64,000 nucleotides of DNA from positions 1 through 64,000 of the forward strand of contig JADNRV010000007.1 in the NCBI GenBank assembly GCA_015499995.1, read 5' to 3'. The position numbers were made by a program, and so were the translations under genes. The DNA is from Flammula alnicola. Lineage: Eukaryota; Basidiomycota; Agaricomycetes; Agaricales; Strophariaceae. Positions 45,959 through 58,422 of this stretch are shown one piece after another. How positions within the stretch are numbered: position 1 is the stretch's first letter; each line of letters opens with the position of its first letter. Below the pieces are notes generated by a model. The model searched no databases. It was not told the origin of the DNA and saw only the letters and a program-made list of their open reading frames with translations.

Positions 45959-46102
45959 GACGACATGGGTGGCGGAGAAGAAGAGGAACAGGAGGAGGAA
46001 GATTGGGAGGAAGATTGGGAGGAGGGTGAAATGGATGAAGATGAGGCAGGAGGAGGAGGAGGAGGAGGAGGAGGAGAGGACATGGAAGAGGAACAGAAAT
46101 GA
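45959..46102 (-). pseudogene. Duplicated Ser-rich exon piece from the membrane protein paralogue
   Basis: GACGACATGGGTGGCGGAGA and GACATGGAAGAGGA also occur at about 43435-43545 in the Ser-rich ectodomain exon. On the minus strand it reads MSSPPPPPPP...SSPPPMSS. It is fused directly to the DUF2235 fragment at 45958, making a chimera of two genes that lie on either side. Confidence 0.8.
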
Positions 46103-46590
46103 TTGCGAAGGCTGAAATGTACCTTGGCGTGTGGGCCATGGAAATACGTGCCTAGGAATTGTATCTTAGGCCTGAGGCGGGATGCAACGTATAGCTGGTA
46201 GAATCGCGACTGGATAGCTTTCCTGGGCGTGATTCCTGAATCGAACCCCATACGAGGTTGAAAGGGAATATATAATAATTGCCATCTTGGTGTTGCTTGA
46301 CGTTCCCCGTTCCGCTCTTCGGCGCTGGCTTCTAAGTACCTCTTCTTGGGAGTCATGATCAGGGTAGATATAAATTCTTTCGTTGGTTTTAAGTATTCAA
46401 TTTCGCCACGAGTTTTTTCTTTCTGCTTGGCCCACCATCAATGTCGAGTCTTCGCAGTAGGCAGATCTCATGGCATTTCGTATCTAAACGTTACATAGTA
46501 TATAGTATAGAATTCGTAAAGAGGACCCTCTTGGATCCAGCTTCTCAATGGTCGAGTAAAGAGCTGGCTGCTAACTCACCCTCAGCTGCA

Positions 46591-46619
46591 GATACATGGC
46601 GCTCTTAGCGCCATGTATC
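46591..46619. repeat. Perfect 13-bp stem, 3-nt loop hairpin
   Basis: GATACATGGCGCT, then CTT, then AGCGCCATGTATC is an exact inverted repeat. It lies in an intergenic spacer about 170 bp downstream of the membrane protein gene's stop. It may be a 3' UTR structure or a relic of a small inverted-repeat element. Confidence 0.85.
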
Positions 46620-46786
46620 GTTTCTTCTCAATTTCGATGCAGATATGTATATTTCGTACAAGACGGCTTTGATCGCCTCCAGGAGGCTGTTGCGCCCGGC
46701 GGTTTCCATAATTCTGGGGAGTGAAGTTTGACCGACTGAACTGCCATTGTCACTAAAATACATCACCCATCTACATACTACGGTAT

Positions 46787-48712
46787 TCACACTTGCTCGA
46801 TATCCCATTGCATCTTTTTCGCGTCTTCTGGCGTCACGATATCGGGCTTCTCCTGAACTCCGACATTGTAGGTGTGTTTCGCCGGGAATTGGCTACCACC
46901 TCGAGTAGTCCACGCCAATTTTGAATGTGGCGAAGCCCATCTAGCGATCTCATCAAATCCGTGGATCCGTGTCTGTGTCGGGGTCTCTGCTGCAATGATG
47001 AATTTTTTATCTTTCCATTCGCTCTCAGGGCGGGGCCACTGTGGTGTTATCCAAGGATCAGAATAAAATTTGACAGTGATCAATTTTGTTTCCTTCGAAT
47101 ATGAAAATGTCGGTAAAGAGTGAGACCATGGGTTTGGCCATGGGAGTGTTGGTGGACGGTTATCGGCGATAACCAGAGTGCTACCTAGTGAAGCGAATGT
47201 TAACTGGTATAAGTCGCGATCGAGCCCAATGTAGACTTTGCTCACTCATTATATCAACGTTGGCGCCCCGGTTACATAATTCACCCTTTGGGTTCAGGTA
47301 AAAGAGCTTCCCGAATTCAAGGAAGTGAGTGATGCCATGCAGCGAAAAATGAAAATTTGCTGGCGTACCTGCTCTGCCGTGATTTGAGAAGGAGGAACCA
47401 AATAAAAAAAATCTCCATCACCCGATTTAGAACCGTACAACATCCAATAGCGGTTGGTGTCAGCAAGACGAATGCGAAAGTATCCGTTAGGGAAACCAGT
47501 GCATTCCTGGCCTGTGATAGGGGCCGTGCCGAGATTGGAACTAAACGATGTGGTCCAATTGGGGATGGAGGTGTTTACGACCTTTCGAATGGGATTCAGA
47601 TTCAGATTGGCAATATGAACGAAAAATCTACCTGGTGATGCCCTAAAGATATTACGATATTTTTGACACCATCGGACTTGCTGACGAGGCAGGTGGATCG
47701 ATTTAAGTGCATTCAGATAGCTAGTAGACAGCACGTACAAGTAGTCTTGTAGATCTTTGAGCGCATTTGCGGCATTTCCCGCACCAGCCAGATCGTTGAT
47801 AGTGACATTGATATTTGTGCCTACGCGTATGATTAGTGAATCATATCAACTTCTCCGAGTCTCGTGGTAGGAATTCTCACCAGCATTAAACCCTTGACTT
47901 TTCGTCGAGGTCCATGGAACGAATTTCCCGTTCTTGATAGCCTCTTGATTCTCTGGCGTATTTTCCAGAATAAATAATTGCGTTCCTTGATCTTCGGACA
48001 GAGGTCGCAGAATTGCAGAATTGCTGAGGCTGAGACCTAAATCCGACTCTGGCACGGCAAGCCTTAGAGTAAGAAAAATCAGAGACCCCGGAATGACACA
48101 AGAATGAATCAATACGGACTTGTAACCCCCTCTGTCCTTGGAGATCTCCCAGTAGAAGGGGTGGTTCATGGAAACGACTGCAGCACCTTGATTATGACTC
48201 TTTAGGCCTACATAGGCCTTGTTGTACTTCGACCTGAGAGCGGCTCCCCCACTCTCGTCGATTTGGACGAGCCACTTTCACAGACCAATCAGTGACTTGT
48301 CTATCGGAAGATGTGTGCGCATACTGCACCTGCTGGTTGAGGCCGCCATCGAAAGGACGGGAAAAAACTGCAGACAAGTCAATAGCAGGCTACGAATTCT
48401 TCGCAAGAAACCTCATCGTACCTGATTTTTTATCAGACGTGGAAAGATCGAGCGATTTTCCATCCAAGTTAACGATGAATTGCGGACCGTCTTTAAACTT
48501 GGTTAGAAATACGCACAACGTCGCTAGGAAAGAGAGCATACAGAAGCCGATTGTTGTCTTTTTTTCCTCGTCAAAGTTCTCAGTACGATCATCAGATTCA
48601 TTGTTCCCAGCCTTTCCATCATTACTGGGATTACTAGAGCCTACGAAACCTCAGATGGCTATCACATGAGACTTGAAGAAGGCCCACTTAGTTCAGGTTC
48701 TTCAAACTCCAT
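46787..48712 (-). CDS. Unidentified type II membrane protein
   Basis: The start MEFEEPEL is followed by an acidic cytosolic segment (GNNESDDRTENFDEEKK), one transmembrane helix (TTIGFCMLSFLATLCVFLTK) and a long lumenal or extracellular part. Recognisable stretches are KDGPQFIVNLDGKSLDLS, NHPFYWEISKDRGGYKSV, PLSEDQGTQLFILENTPENQ, NLGTAPITGQECTGFPNGYF, NRYWMLYGSKSGDGDFFYLV and FGKLFYLNPKGELCNRGANV. The tail ends QWDIEQV. I do not recognise the family; the repeated aromatic beta-strand pattern suggests a beta-rich ectodomain. About six introns occur, and the exons read open. Confidence 0.65.
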
Positions 48713-49259
48713 TCTAGTAAATGCGTTAGAAGAGGCTTTAGTCTCGAACCGGCGAAGATTAGGGGACTGGAGCAGGTATGTACAGTAGCTGCCTTTGCAT
48801 TATATATGAACTCATCTTCTTATATTGACAGTTTCCAAACGTCGCCGCAGCAAGGAAGTCGTTGATGTCGGATCTTATTAGTGATAGGAGGATTGCCGGA
48901 ATTAAATATAGTGATAGTGATAGTGAAGACATAGGGTTCCTTACGGTTAAGCGCCCAGTATAGATGTCGATAACCGCACCTAAAGCGCTCCGCAAGATAA
49001 TCGCTTCGTCTTATCGTAGCCATCTAAATACATCATTGACAGGCTCTGACAGTTGGAATGAATCCTTGTTTTCGTTATTGGTATTCAGATCATGGGACAG
49101 TGATCTATAAGGAGGATCATCATCACAAGGTGAGCATGAGGCTTACGATGCGCTAGGTGTATCAGCCAGGATCTCACCAAAAGACGTTCGGCAGCGGCTC
49201 TGAGCGAAGTCCGATTCTGGTTGATTGAGTTTCAGACCACAACCTGTGACCTGTCCGTA

Positions 49260-49660
49260 TCTATATGACATGCAGAGGGCCGCTATTCGACCGTCTTCTA
49301 TTCATATGATATTGACGTCCAAGCTCTATTGATAGTAAATTTGCTCACGATTGAAGATGACAGCCTGTGATTTGTCTATTGAGATTTGTCAATGTTCACA
49401 ACCCTCAAAGACATACTTCCATTCATGAGACTTGGGCTTGAAGGCCGCTATTGACGCCCAAGGTCTGATACTATTAATAGATTTACTCACGTCTGTTTTT
49501 GTCTTAAATAAGTATGACATACGGAAGCCCTTCGGCACCGCTATTCGACCATTTGCTATTCGTAAAATTGACACGCAAGCTATTGATAATAGATTTACTC
49601 ACGATGTAAAGACGAAAACCTGTGATCTTTCTTCACGTATTCCGTATGTCATACTTAATT
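49260..49660 (+). repeat. Degenerate tandem repeats with an internal inverted repeat
   Basis: Three related units start near GGCCGCTATTCGACC (49269), GGCCGCTATTGACGCC (49441) and CACCGCTATTCGACC (49536). Each contains ATTGA(C/T)(G/A)-x-CCAAG/GCAAGCT and TAGATTTACTCACG or a close variant. In addition TAAGTATGACATACGGAA (about 49507-49524) and its reverse complement (about 49639-49656) form an exact inverted repeat. No coding potential is seen. Confidence 0.75.
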
Positions 49661-50068
49661 GCAATGCTCACTACGTGTAATGGAAGCTGATCATTCCTTC
49701 AAAGGTCAGTCACTATATTTTTTGCATCACATTGTCTTGTTGAAAATCATTGTTAAGTCACGAAAAGGATGGCTCGCGTTAATGGAGTTTGGAGTTCCCG
49801 TTTTCAGTGCTCTTCATACCACAGTCAACGAATACGCTGAAATTCATGCTATGGTTCTAACACCAACCAAGGCCCATGACCAGTTTATGCCCAGTCTTTC
49901 TGCGATTCCTCGATCACTTGCTATGTTATTGCATCATGATATATTAATTCCATAATATGGTACTTTCATATGAATCCATCCATCCATGCAGTCATAGACA
50001 AAACGCGAACTACAAAACAAAAACAAAAAATACAAAAGAAAAGAAAAGACCTGCCAAACCCAAACCAA

Positions 50069-52818
50069 TCACACCACCAGCTGCCTCTGCTCAATAGCAC
50101 TTGTCTGCGTTATACTCGTCGTAACAACAGCCTTCGCCCCAGCCTTCCCCACATCCACCCGCACATCCACCTCCTCCGTATGGCCCTCCGAATACACAAG
50201 CGTCCTCGAGTCCGTGGTAGTCCTACTCCCACTACTACTCGAACTCTTGGCGCTCCTCATCGATCCAGGTGGTGCAGCCCCCTCGCCGCGCGCCGAAACA
50301 GACCGCACAAGTGTGCGGAACCACGTACTCGTCATACTAATCGTCAACCTCCTCACCGAGCGCGCCTGCGCTTTAAGCTCGGCCGCATACACCTTGGCTT
50401 CAGGAGAGTTGGGATCGTACGGCCACTCCTTCTTGATCTGCTCCTCGAGCGGCATCAGCGCCGCGACGAGCGTCGGGTGTTGCGTGACGATCGCATGCAA
50501 CGTCGACGGTTTGAGCTTGGTTTGTTGGAGTACCGACGGGTGGATCGACTCGTGTGTATTGGGGTCATTGGGCGTGGTCGGCAGGGTCCGTTGGACGGTA
50601 CTGGCCAGTAGGAAGACGCCCGTCTTCGAACTTTTTTTATTTTTAAGAAAAAAAGAGAATCCTTGCGTCAATTTCCAAACAAAATCAGGGCGATATGTAG
50701 CAGGAACTCACTCATTCGGCTGTTGCTCACCCCAAGCCGCGACTGGCTTTAAAAGTTTCTGCAAGTATTCGAAATCCAGAGACAGGACATTCTCAATGTG
50801 GGCCTTGAAGAACAAAAAAAAGGTCAACAGCCATGCCATAACGACTCGTCGCGATAATGATAATGGGAGATAATAATACGCACTGCCATCCAAACGAGAG
50901 TGAGGTCTGCCAAGTCATGGTTTTTGTATCCGCCACCAATCTGTACAAGTAATTTAGTACTCGTATGCAAGCAAACAGTGGATACACGGCACGTACATCT
51001 GCATGACAACCTACGGGACACAGCGAGGACGCGGGGCATTAATGATTTGCAAGACATAATTTCAAGCAGGATCCAGTAGTACGCACCAGCAAACCAACAC
51101 TAAAACAAACGATTAGCAATTATTCAATCACTCAATCACCAAGATTTAGGTACATACCTGTTTCAAAGTCTGATGTTTGGCCTTCCCAGCGGGTGTCTGA
51201 TTAAACTTGTTACAATTCTGTGAACGAATTTCCATGAGAACATCAACCCGATACGTCACAGGCCAGAGAAACGCAGACATACGAAATCAACCCGCATCTC
51301 ATTGAGCGCCAAAGCTTGATACGCCGCTTCTATGTGGTCGCCCAGCTGGGAATCCTGGAAGCCAAATAGATGATACGTTTTCCGAGGCACGGGTATCTCT
51401 TCTGGAAGCCCGAGACTGCCCACAGTCTCCCATACGCCTAAACACCTATTGTACAAATGCACAGCGTTCACATTGACGACGACAAAGACAAGTCCTTTTG
51501 AGATACTACTTACTTGACCGTGAATTTTTCGTTTTCCAAGGCAGCACGCTGTCGTCCTGGAGAGTCCGGACTACGCCATCGAGCTAGCTTTTCTTCCAAT
51601 CGTATTTTTACTGCAATAAAAGAAATACAAGACGTTATAGGAACCGTAGACAGAGACGGAGAATGAGCACGGGTACACCTTTCGGGTTGGCACACGGCCC
51701 AAGCTTCTGGAAATCAATGAAGATACCAGCAAAGCTATCCATGTCCTTGCGATCCAGCACACCAATTTCGCCCTACAGTGGAGACGTCACTTGCGAGCAC
51801 CAAGAAAGCAGAATTTATGAAGCACGCACGATGAACGCTGCCACCATACGCGCGGTGTATGCGCCCTAAAGAGAATCGAATGTATGCGTGTGAGAAAGGA
51901 GTCGCTCGAGGGATCGAGGAAACGGATCGTACGCGAGAAAAGCCGAACAGGAAGATCTAAGTAAAGTTTATTAGAGTTCCGAACGTTAATCTAGTATTAG
52001 CGCGCACCTCGTCCCCGGGATTGAAATTACTGGAAGCGATGAAAGTGACATAAGTATGTCAACTAAGACCATCCCGCAGAATGAATTGCACTCACTGGGC
52101 AATAAATGCATAGGCTTCCTCGACTTTGTCGGCTGAAAAGACATCGTCATCAATACCGTTTCCGTGATAAAGCGCCGCGGGCCGACGAAGCACATACCCA
52201 GAGAGTTGCCCGTCGTTCCTATGCAATAGAATCAGTTCAGAATTAAGGAACAGCCGGAAAGATTCCGTAAAGGCGATATCTTCGACGCACCCTCTACGTA
52301 CTCGGAATACAAGTTCTTGTCCGAGCCTATTCCGGACTGGTAGAACACGACTTGCATTACTGGCGGGTCGAATCTTGTGTCTTCATGGTTAATCGACCTT
52401 GCCAACCGCTGCGGGACGCGAAGACGGTCAGCCAGCGAGTCAGCGTTGAAGGCGGGAAAGCGCCATGGGAAAAAAGGCGCGAGCGAAGCGCCCGTGGGAC
52501 GTACGAGGACGTTGGTGTACTGAGAGCGCTGCTCAGCGACGCCGTCTTGCCATGTCCTGCGTGGGTAAAAGGGTCAGCGTCGGTAAACTCGGTAACGAAA
52601 CAATGCCGACATGAAGGAAGGGTCGACGCTTACCCATCACAAAAAACAATGATTCTCTTAAATGCTTTGAATCCCGATTCGGTGGTGCTTTGCTCGCAGT
52701 CGGGGTCGGTGTGCATCCGGCGAGGCGAGCGAGGAGGGCTGCTCTTCGTCGAGTTCGATCTTGAGAGCAGAGACGAGCTGGGCGGGGTCGAGGGCTCAGA
52801 CTTTGGCGCCGCGAGCAT
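50069..52818 (-). CDS. DUF2235 (Tle1-like) alpha/beta hydrolase
   Basis: The family carries a Ser-Asp-His lipase-type triad and includes the catalytic domain of bacterial Tle1 phospholipases; fungal members are uncharacterised. Exons give FKRIIVFCDG then TWQDGVAEQRSQYTNVLRLS (family start), PPVMQVVFYQSGIGSDKNLY, NFNPGDEIFLFGFSRGAYTA (nucleophile Ser in GFSRG), CLGVWETVGSLGLPEEIPVP, and VHADVGGGYKNHDLADLTLV. The C-terminal part (HESIHPSVLQQTKLKPSTLH) is followed by a Ser-rich tail. At least ten introns occur. The start used is MLAAPKSEPSTPPS; an in-frame Met exists at 52944. Parts of its 3' end are copied at 45136-45175, 45536-45958 and 56418-56962. Confidence 0.85.
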
Positions 52819-53776
52819 AGCTGAACTAGTCGGTGGTGGCTGTAAGAACAGGACGGTATTGATTGGAACCGACCTTACTTTTATTGCATTTGGACCCTTT
52901 ATATTTAGCACCCGGTGCGGTGTGCATCTGTCTGCACACACCATCCAGTTACGAGGATCATGATGATCATCCCAGACGGCCGGAGTCTTCCCAGTGCGTA
53001 TTATAAATAATTGTCAAATGACCTTCCCTTCATCGCCTTCCGACACTCACGACTCGGAGGCGCTCTAAACCATTTCCGTTAATTAATGACATACCCTTCA
53101 TGGCCTTGCTAAATGACGTTACCGACGGTGGTCTGTTTTCTTCAAGGAGATTTCAAGGTTTGCTGGGAGTGCATCAACGTAACAAGCACCCGCACTGTCC
53201 GCCTCGACATCCGCCTCAAGCTCCACCTCGCCCCCAGAGGAAATCCAGTCCGACCACAACTCCGAGGACTGGGTCGACACCGACTCGTCGCAAGACGACT
53301 ATGCCGCGCACAACTTCATGACGTCGAAGGCGCGGACGAGGACCGGGACCAAGACCAGGACATGGACCACGATTATGACCATGACGACGAGGATGAAGAC
53401 GTGGACGACGGCATGGGGCGAGCGTGCGCTTAGTTGGGACGCGCCGCCACCTGGCTCGGTGTGGTGGGCGCGGGACAAGTTCGAGCGGAGCCGCTGATCA
53501 GCGGCCTGCCTTACGTCGCGTGCGTGTCGTGCAGGAAGTATTGATACGATAGTGATGTTAGACGAGGAGAGGGTTATCGGCACTTCCGTGCGTGTTTCTT
53601 CCTTTTTACTGTGACGCACTGCAGGCTGATGACTGTTTTTTTCAAGTCGAGTCTTACAACCGGGCGCATCGAGCATATTGAAATGCATCATTTTGGATGA
53701 GCGTTATTTTGAGTGGTCACCACAGCAAAAAATTTTGATTGCAAATAGACACCCTTGCCCTTGCATGTTACAGAGG
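52819..53776. other. Intergenic region with Asp/His-codon repeat
   Basis: No gene could be supported. A low-complexity run of GAC/GAT-rich sequence lies at about 53320-53410 and opens frames on both strands. Confidence 0.45.
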
Positions 53777-55395
53777 TCATGTAATGTTTGTGAATGGACA
53801 AGGATGAGAGAACCACGGATGCTGAAGCACCTCCTCAGCACTCGGCCGTGCTTGGGGATCCATCTTCATCATCCACCTCAGTAGTGCAACAAACTCTGCA
53901 CTGTCTGCCGCAGTCCAACCCTTTGTAGGATGGCTCACTAGCATTTCCCATTCAGCATCAGCACCCTCTGCAGAAATTGCTAGCATAAGTGGGTCAGACT
54001 GAGTATTTGGATATTGAAACAATAAAACACACTACTAGCCATATCTGGGATATGCTCCTGCCATTTGGGAACCATTTCGCCACACAGTTTTGCCATCTTC
54101 TCCAATAATGCATCATTGGGCCGAGCCCAGTGAAACAGGGATGACCCATGCACAATCTCATATAACTGGCCCAACGTTTCAGTTTCACATGTAATTGTAA
54201 AAGAGGGGAACTCACCGTGCATGCAAGAGACCAGATATCACTCTTAAACGTTGAGGGTGAGTTCACCGAGGTTGTCACCAAATTGAACATGATTTCTGGC
54301 GCACATACTGCTGGGGCAGTGCAAGAAGGGCGTGGATCCTCGCCAGCAAGTGCAGCTATATTATCTGTATCAGGACATACAGCACATGATGGCGGGGCTT
54401 GCTGACCGTTACCAAGATCCATGATCTCCACACACAAGGGTGATTCTGTGAAGGAGACATCTTTCTGTTTGTAGTAATACCCAAGCTCGATGGATGGTAC
54501 CTGGTATAGCGGCAATGACTCAGGTTGAGCATGTGGTTGGCAAGGCAGAACAAGGTGGACTTCTGGGTGACCAAAGTAATCGACAATGTCATCTTCTGAG
54601 TGCTCATCTAGGTTAGGTAGGCAGATCCCAATATTTCCAGCATGCAAATCTGTGTAGAAATGATGAGAAATGGGAGAATTGTTTGAAGCCCAGAATGTAA
54701 TAACTTGCCTCCATGTACCACACCATGACTGTGCAGGAAAGTAACACCTTGCACAATCTGGCGGCACAGCTGCCGCAACTGCTTTGGAGCTAGCATCGGA
54801 GGTTTGGTGTCTCGCAACGATCCGAGGACATCGTGAACGAGAACGACATGTGTTCCATTCGGACCTTGGAGAGAAAACGAATCGAGAAGCTGTATGATGT
54901 GGTTTTGGTGGGTGCGGGGCAGTCGAGCATGGACGGCAAGCTCGTGTCTAGGATCGGCATCTGCGACGCATATCTTGAGCGCCACGTACCGACTGTGAAC
55001 AATAAGTTTCTGCTATATGTTGGGAATGCAAAGACTCACCCGGAAGAGGATTCATGACCATCGTTGACGGTTCTGGCCAGCCACACAGTAGAGAAGGAGC
55101 CATGCCCAAGCTTATTGAGGACTCGATATGTTGCCTTGTCTGATCTGAATGTGTTTCCAATGTGAACGGGGTGGAAGCCTCCCGGCGCGTAACGATTAAT
55201 GTCTTCGACTCCATCGGCGGTTCCCCAATGGAAAGATAGCATCAGGGCTCGACTTGATATACACACCCGAGTAGTAGGTGCGTTTCTCCAAGCTCTGAAG
55301 AGTAGTTTAGGACGACAGGCAATGAGCGACGTTGTGGAAGAGATGCAAGAAGCGATTCCCGTGACATCGGGACGTGGACTTTGCTGATCGCGCAA
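53777..55395 (-). CDS. SRPK-like serine/threonine protein kinase
   Basis: The N-terminal signature GGFHPVHIGNTF precedes the kinase domain, as in SR-protein kinases. The order is P-loop LGHGSFSTVWLARTV, VALKICVADADP (beta-3 Lys), HVVLVHDVLGSL (hinge), FLHSHGVVHG then DLHAGNIGI (catalytic loop with HGD in place of HRD), VEIMDLGN (DLG metal-binding motif), APEIMFNL (APE), FKSDIWSLACT and MDPQARPSAEEVLQHPWF. The HGD/DLG pair is common in fungal members of this group, so the kinase is probably active. Several introns occur. Two candidate starts exist, at 55395 and 55242 (MLSFHWGTADG), the second being more like the family. Confidence 0.85.
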
Positions 55396-55821
55396 CTCTC
55401 AGTGTCTCACAAATTTGGGCGCTTATCTACCATCTCATAGCTTGCATCAGGAAACTGGTACTCAGTTCCGGGCGCTCTGAACCTCTCTGGAGCAGAGTAT
55501 TTACCTTTTTCCTGATGCTTGCCTTAAACCTTTTTCAGTCTTACCGGTGCGATCTCAGTGCCCGGTAAACCTGGGCATGATTTTCCAAGTACGTCTGATC
55601 GTGCACGGTTGGCACATGGTCAATTGTAACATGGCAGACCCGCTGATTAGATTCTATTTTGGAATCGAACGAGTTTCTTTGACCTCGGTGGTGCTACTTC
55701 GAGCTCCCTTGCGCGGATCTCTAGCCTAGAATCACGTACGCATACAAGCACCTCGCCTCTATCTCTATAAAACAAGGCCTTCCCTGTAACCCCCAGCATC
55801 CCAGAAACTTGAAGCACACCC

Positions 55822-56415
55822 ATGGCATCTGCAACTATTAAAGCAACGATTGGAAGCAGCACTGCATCCCTGCTTGTCATTTACCCCCACGCCAACGAAA
55901 TATCTAACACGGAGCTCAAGGCCGAGCTGCTCGTAATCAAAGACTGGTTCATCGCCTTCAATACCGACAAACCTGTAAGTGTTGCATTGACCGCTACCAA
56001 ATCTTAGCCTTGACACACATATTCCAGGATGTCAAGGGCAAAGTGCCAAGCTCTTCCAAATCCTATCCTGCCAGTGTCATGCTCACCACGTATGTAGTAT
56101 TTTTCGTGGTATTTGTCCGCTTTACTAATACCTCGAACACGTAGGAGCGACCTCCACGTCTCTAACACCAGCCCTGACGAGCGCGTACATATCACTGGCA
56201 GGCTCAGCACTGCCGCAGCATGGGCACTCGACCCAAAAGAGAACAACTGCTGCGTCCACATCTACGCAAAGAACAATAAGCTCTCAGACGGGTACGAGAG
56301 TTGGCTCTTGAAGAATAAGGATAAGAGCAAGTTGGGGAGCACATTGATCGTGGAGAAGGTCGAGGCGGCACTCAAGGGTTACCGTGGTACTCTCGGCGAG
56401 GGAGACCTGGCTTGA
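55822..56415 (+). CDS. Small unidentified protein
   Basis: Three exons (55822-55974, about 56028-56090, about 56145-56415) encode about 161 residues: MASATIKATIGSSTASLLVI..., KDWFIAFNTDKPDVKGKVPS, AWALDPKENNCCVHIYAKNN, then a basic helix LKNKDKSKLGSTLIVEKVEA and a stop. It has no signal peptide or membrane helix. The beta-rich middle and basic tail do not match a family I know. The duplicated DUF2235 fragment begins immediately after its stop codon. Confidence 0.65.
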
Positions 56416-56417
56416 GT

Positions 56418-56962
56418 CGAGGATCGTACGGCCACTCCTTGATCTGCTCCTCGAGCGGCATCACCGCCGCGACGAGCGTCGGTCGGTGCGTGACGATCGC
56501 ATGCAGCATCGACGGTTTGAGCTTGGTTTGTTGGAGTACCGACGGGTGGATCGACTCGTGTATCTTGGGGTCGTTGGCCGGGTGGGCAGGGTGCGTCGGA
56601 CGGTGCTGGCCAGTAGGAAGACGCCCGTCTTCGAACTTTTTGTTCTTATTTATAAAAGAGAATACTTGTGTCAATTTCCAAACAAAATCAGGGTGAAACT
56701 ATGTAGTAGGAACTCACTCATTCGGCTGTTGCTCACCCTAAGCCGTGACTGGCTTTAAAAGTTTCTGCAAGTATTCGAAATCCAGCAGTCTCCAGAGACT
56801 GCCTGACATTCTCAATGTGGGCCTTGGGGAACAAAAAAGTCAACAGTTGTGCCCTAACGACTCGTCGCGATAATGATAATAATACACACTGCCATCCAAA
56901 TGAGAGTGAGGTCTGCCAAGTCATGGTTTTTATATCCGCCACCAATCTGTACAAGTAATTTA
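56418..56962 (-). pseudogene. Truncated copy of an internal part of the DUF2235 gene
   Basis: This segment matches about 50415-50966 with introns included, so it is a genomic DNA copy and not a retrocopy. The minus-strand reading HESIHPSVLQQTKLKPSMLH and VAAVMPLEEQIKEWPYD parallels the parent. Deletions (for example CTT loss in the EEQIKKEW codons) and an altered 3' junction leave it non-functional. It lies directly behind the small gene ending at 56415. Confidence 0.9.
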
Positions 56963-57180
56963 GTATTTGTATGCAAGCAGCTGCGATGGCGGTTCATGGC
57001 AACGTAAGATTTAAGGAGAATAAAAATACTCGGTGCCCCATCATTACATGCCTGAGAACATTCACATTTTTAGAGATAAAAATGGAGGAGTGTCCAAGAA
57101 CTCGATACAATTTATAGAGATGCAGCTCTAAAGATGTATTGTAAATGATTACAAGGTGTATAAAAATGCGTACTATTTAT

Positions 57181-58422
57181 TTACCGAACCGCATCTCGGC
57201 AGACGCGAATTCGTCTAATGCTTCTCTGAAGCTGATTTCGTCTAGAGGAATGGGCGTACAAGGCTGTCGCCAGCTGAACCACGGCTGTGAGCTGCGGTCA
57301 CGAGGATGATTTTGGCTATAAAAGAAAAACAATTATGAGACGAAGCAAATCATCATGAAGGCGATACGCTCCGCTTACAAGATTTCGGTCAGTCTAATAT
57401 GCCACGGAGGAAATCCGTGGAGTTCCGGAGGTGCCGATGATGAACGCGAAAAGTCAATAGGATGGATGATCATGAAATCCGGAGACGAAAGCCCGCTTTC
57501 ATCTATTTTCGATTGAGGACGCGTTAAATTTATCCTGGAACGCGTAAAAATAAAAACAAAACGCACCCTCTAGTATTCGGTCAAGCTCCTCCACAGCAAG
57601 CTTGTATGGCTCGCGTTTTTCTAATGGGGGGCTGTTGCGCAACCGCCGACTCTCTGTTCGGGCAAGAGCTCGCGCTGCGGCTGCTATTGCGGGCTTGGAC
57701 GCCTCTGCAGATATCATGCAAAGAAGGAGGTCGCTTTTGTGGGCACTTTCGGTCGGTTCTGTGTGGAGACGGGATCAGCGTCGGCGACTTTGTGTGTTTT
57801 ACAATAAATCTTACTTTGTTGACGCCGTCTGATTGGCTTTTGTCCGTTCTGCATTTCTTTTCGAGAGCTGCGCTCAGATATGTGTAATCTGGTCACCGGG
57901 ACATGGTTCTCTGGAGCATCATTAGGTGAAAGAGGTCGAGATTCCGAGTGGTCCGAGGGAGGTGGAGTCAAAGGGTAGTCGATTTCGGACTCGCCGGAGT
58001 CAAGCTCTTGTCCCTGTGCCGGAAGATTGTCGTAGAGAGTCCGCGTGCATTTGGAAAGCATGTCTAGGGACGGGAAGTCAGTTCCGTTGGAGGGTTGGTG
58101 ATGTTTCGGAGCACGCACCTTTCTCCTCATACACCGTCAGTTTCTTGATGCCGATCGTTCGACACCATTCAACAGCGTTCAGAACGCTCTCTGTCAGCGT
58201 CTCTACTGCTGTTTCAACAGGAACGGACGGGTCCACCGCGAAAACGATTGCAAGGTGTTTTGGTATCCGCCGACGAGGAGCCAGAAGTTGCTGCGGAGGT
58301 GACGCGAAGAGTTGCTTCCTGAGTGAGCGAACCTTGAGAATGACGGCATAGACTAAATGAAAGATATGCAAAACGAATGCGAAGAAGATGCTCATGGCGA
58401 GGGAGCTTGGAAAAAGAACCAA
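57181..58422 (-). CDS. NUS1: NUS1/NgBR-like subunit of dehydrodolichyl diphosphate synthase
   Basis: This subunit pairs with a Rer2-type cis-prenyltransferase at the ER to make dolichol precursors. An N-terminal membrane helix (LAMSIFFAFVLHIFHLVYAV) is followed by RRRIPKHLAIVFAVD, VLNAVEWCRTIGIKKLTVYE, a low-complexity insert, AVEELDRILE, SPDFMIIHPIDF and ELHGFPPWHIRLTEI, then SSQPWFSWRQPCTPIPLDEI and the terminal MRFGK. The final R-F-G fits the C-terminal RxG motif needed for cis-prenyltransferase activity in this family. Five or so introns occur. An insert of about 110 residues after VYEEKG, rich in Ser/Pro/Arg, is longer than in yeast. Confidence 0.85.
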
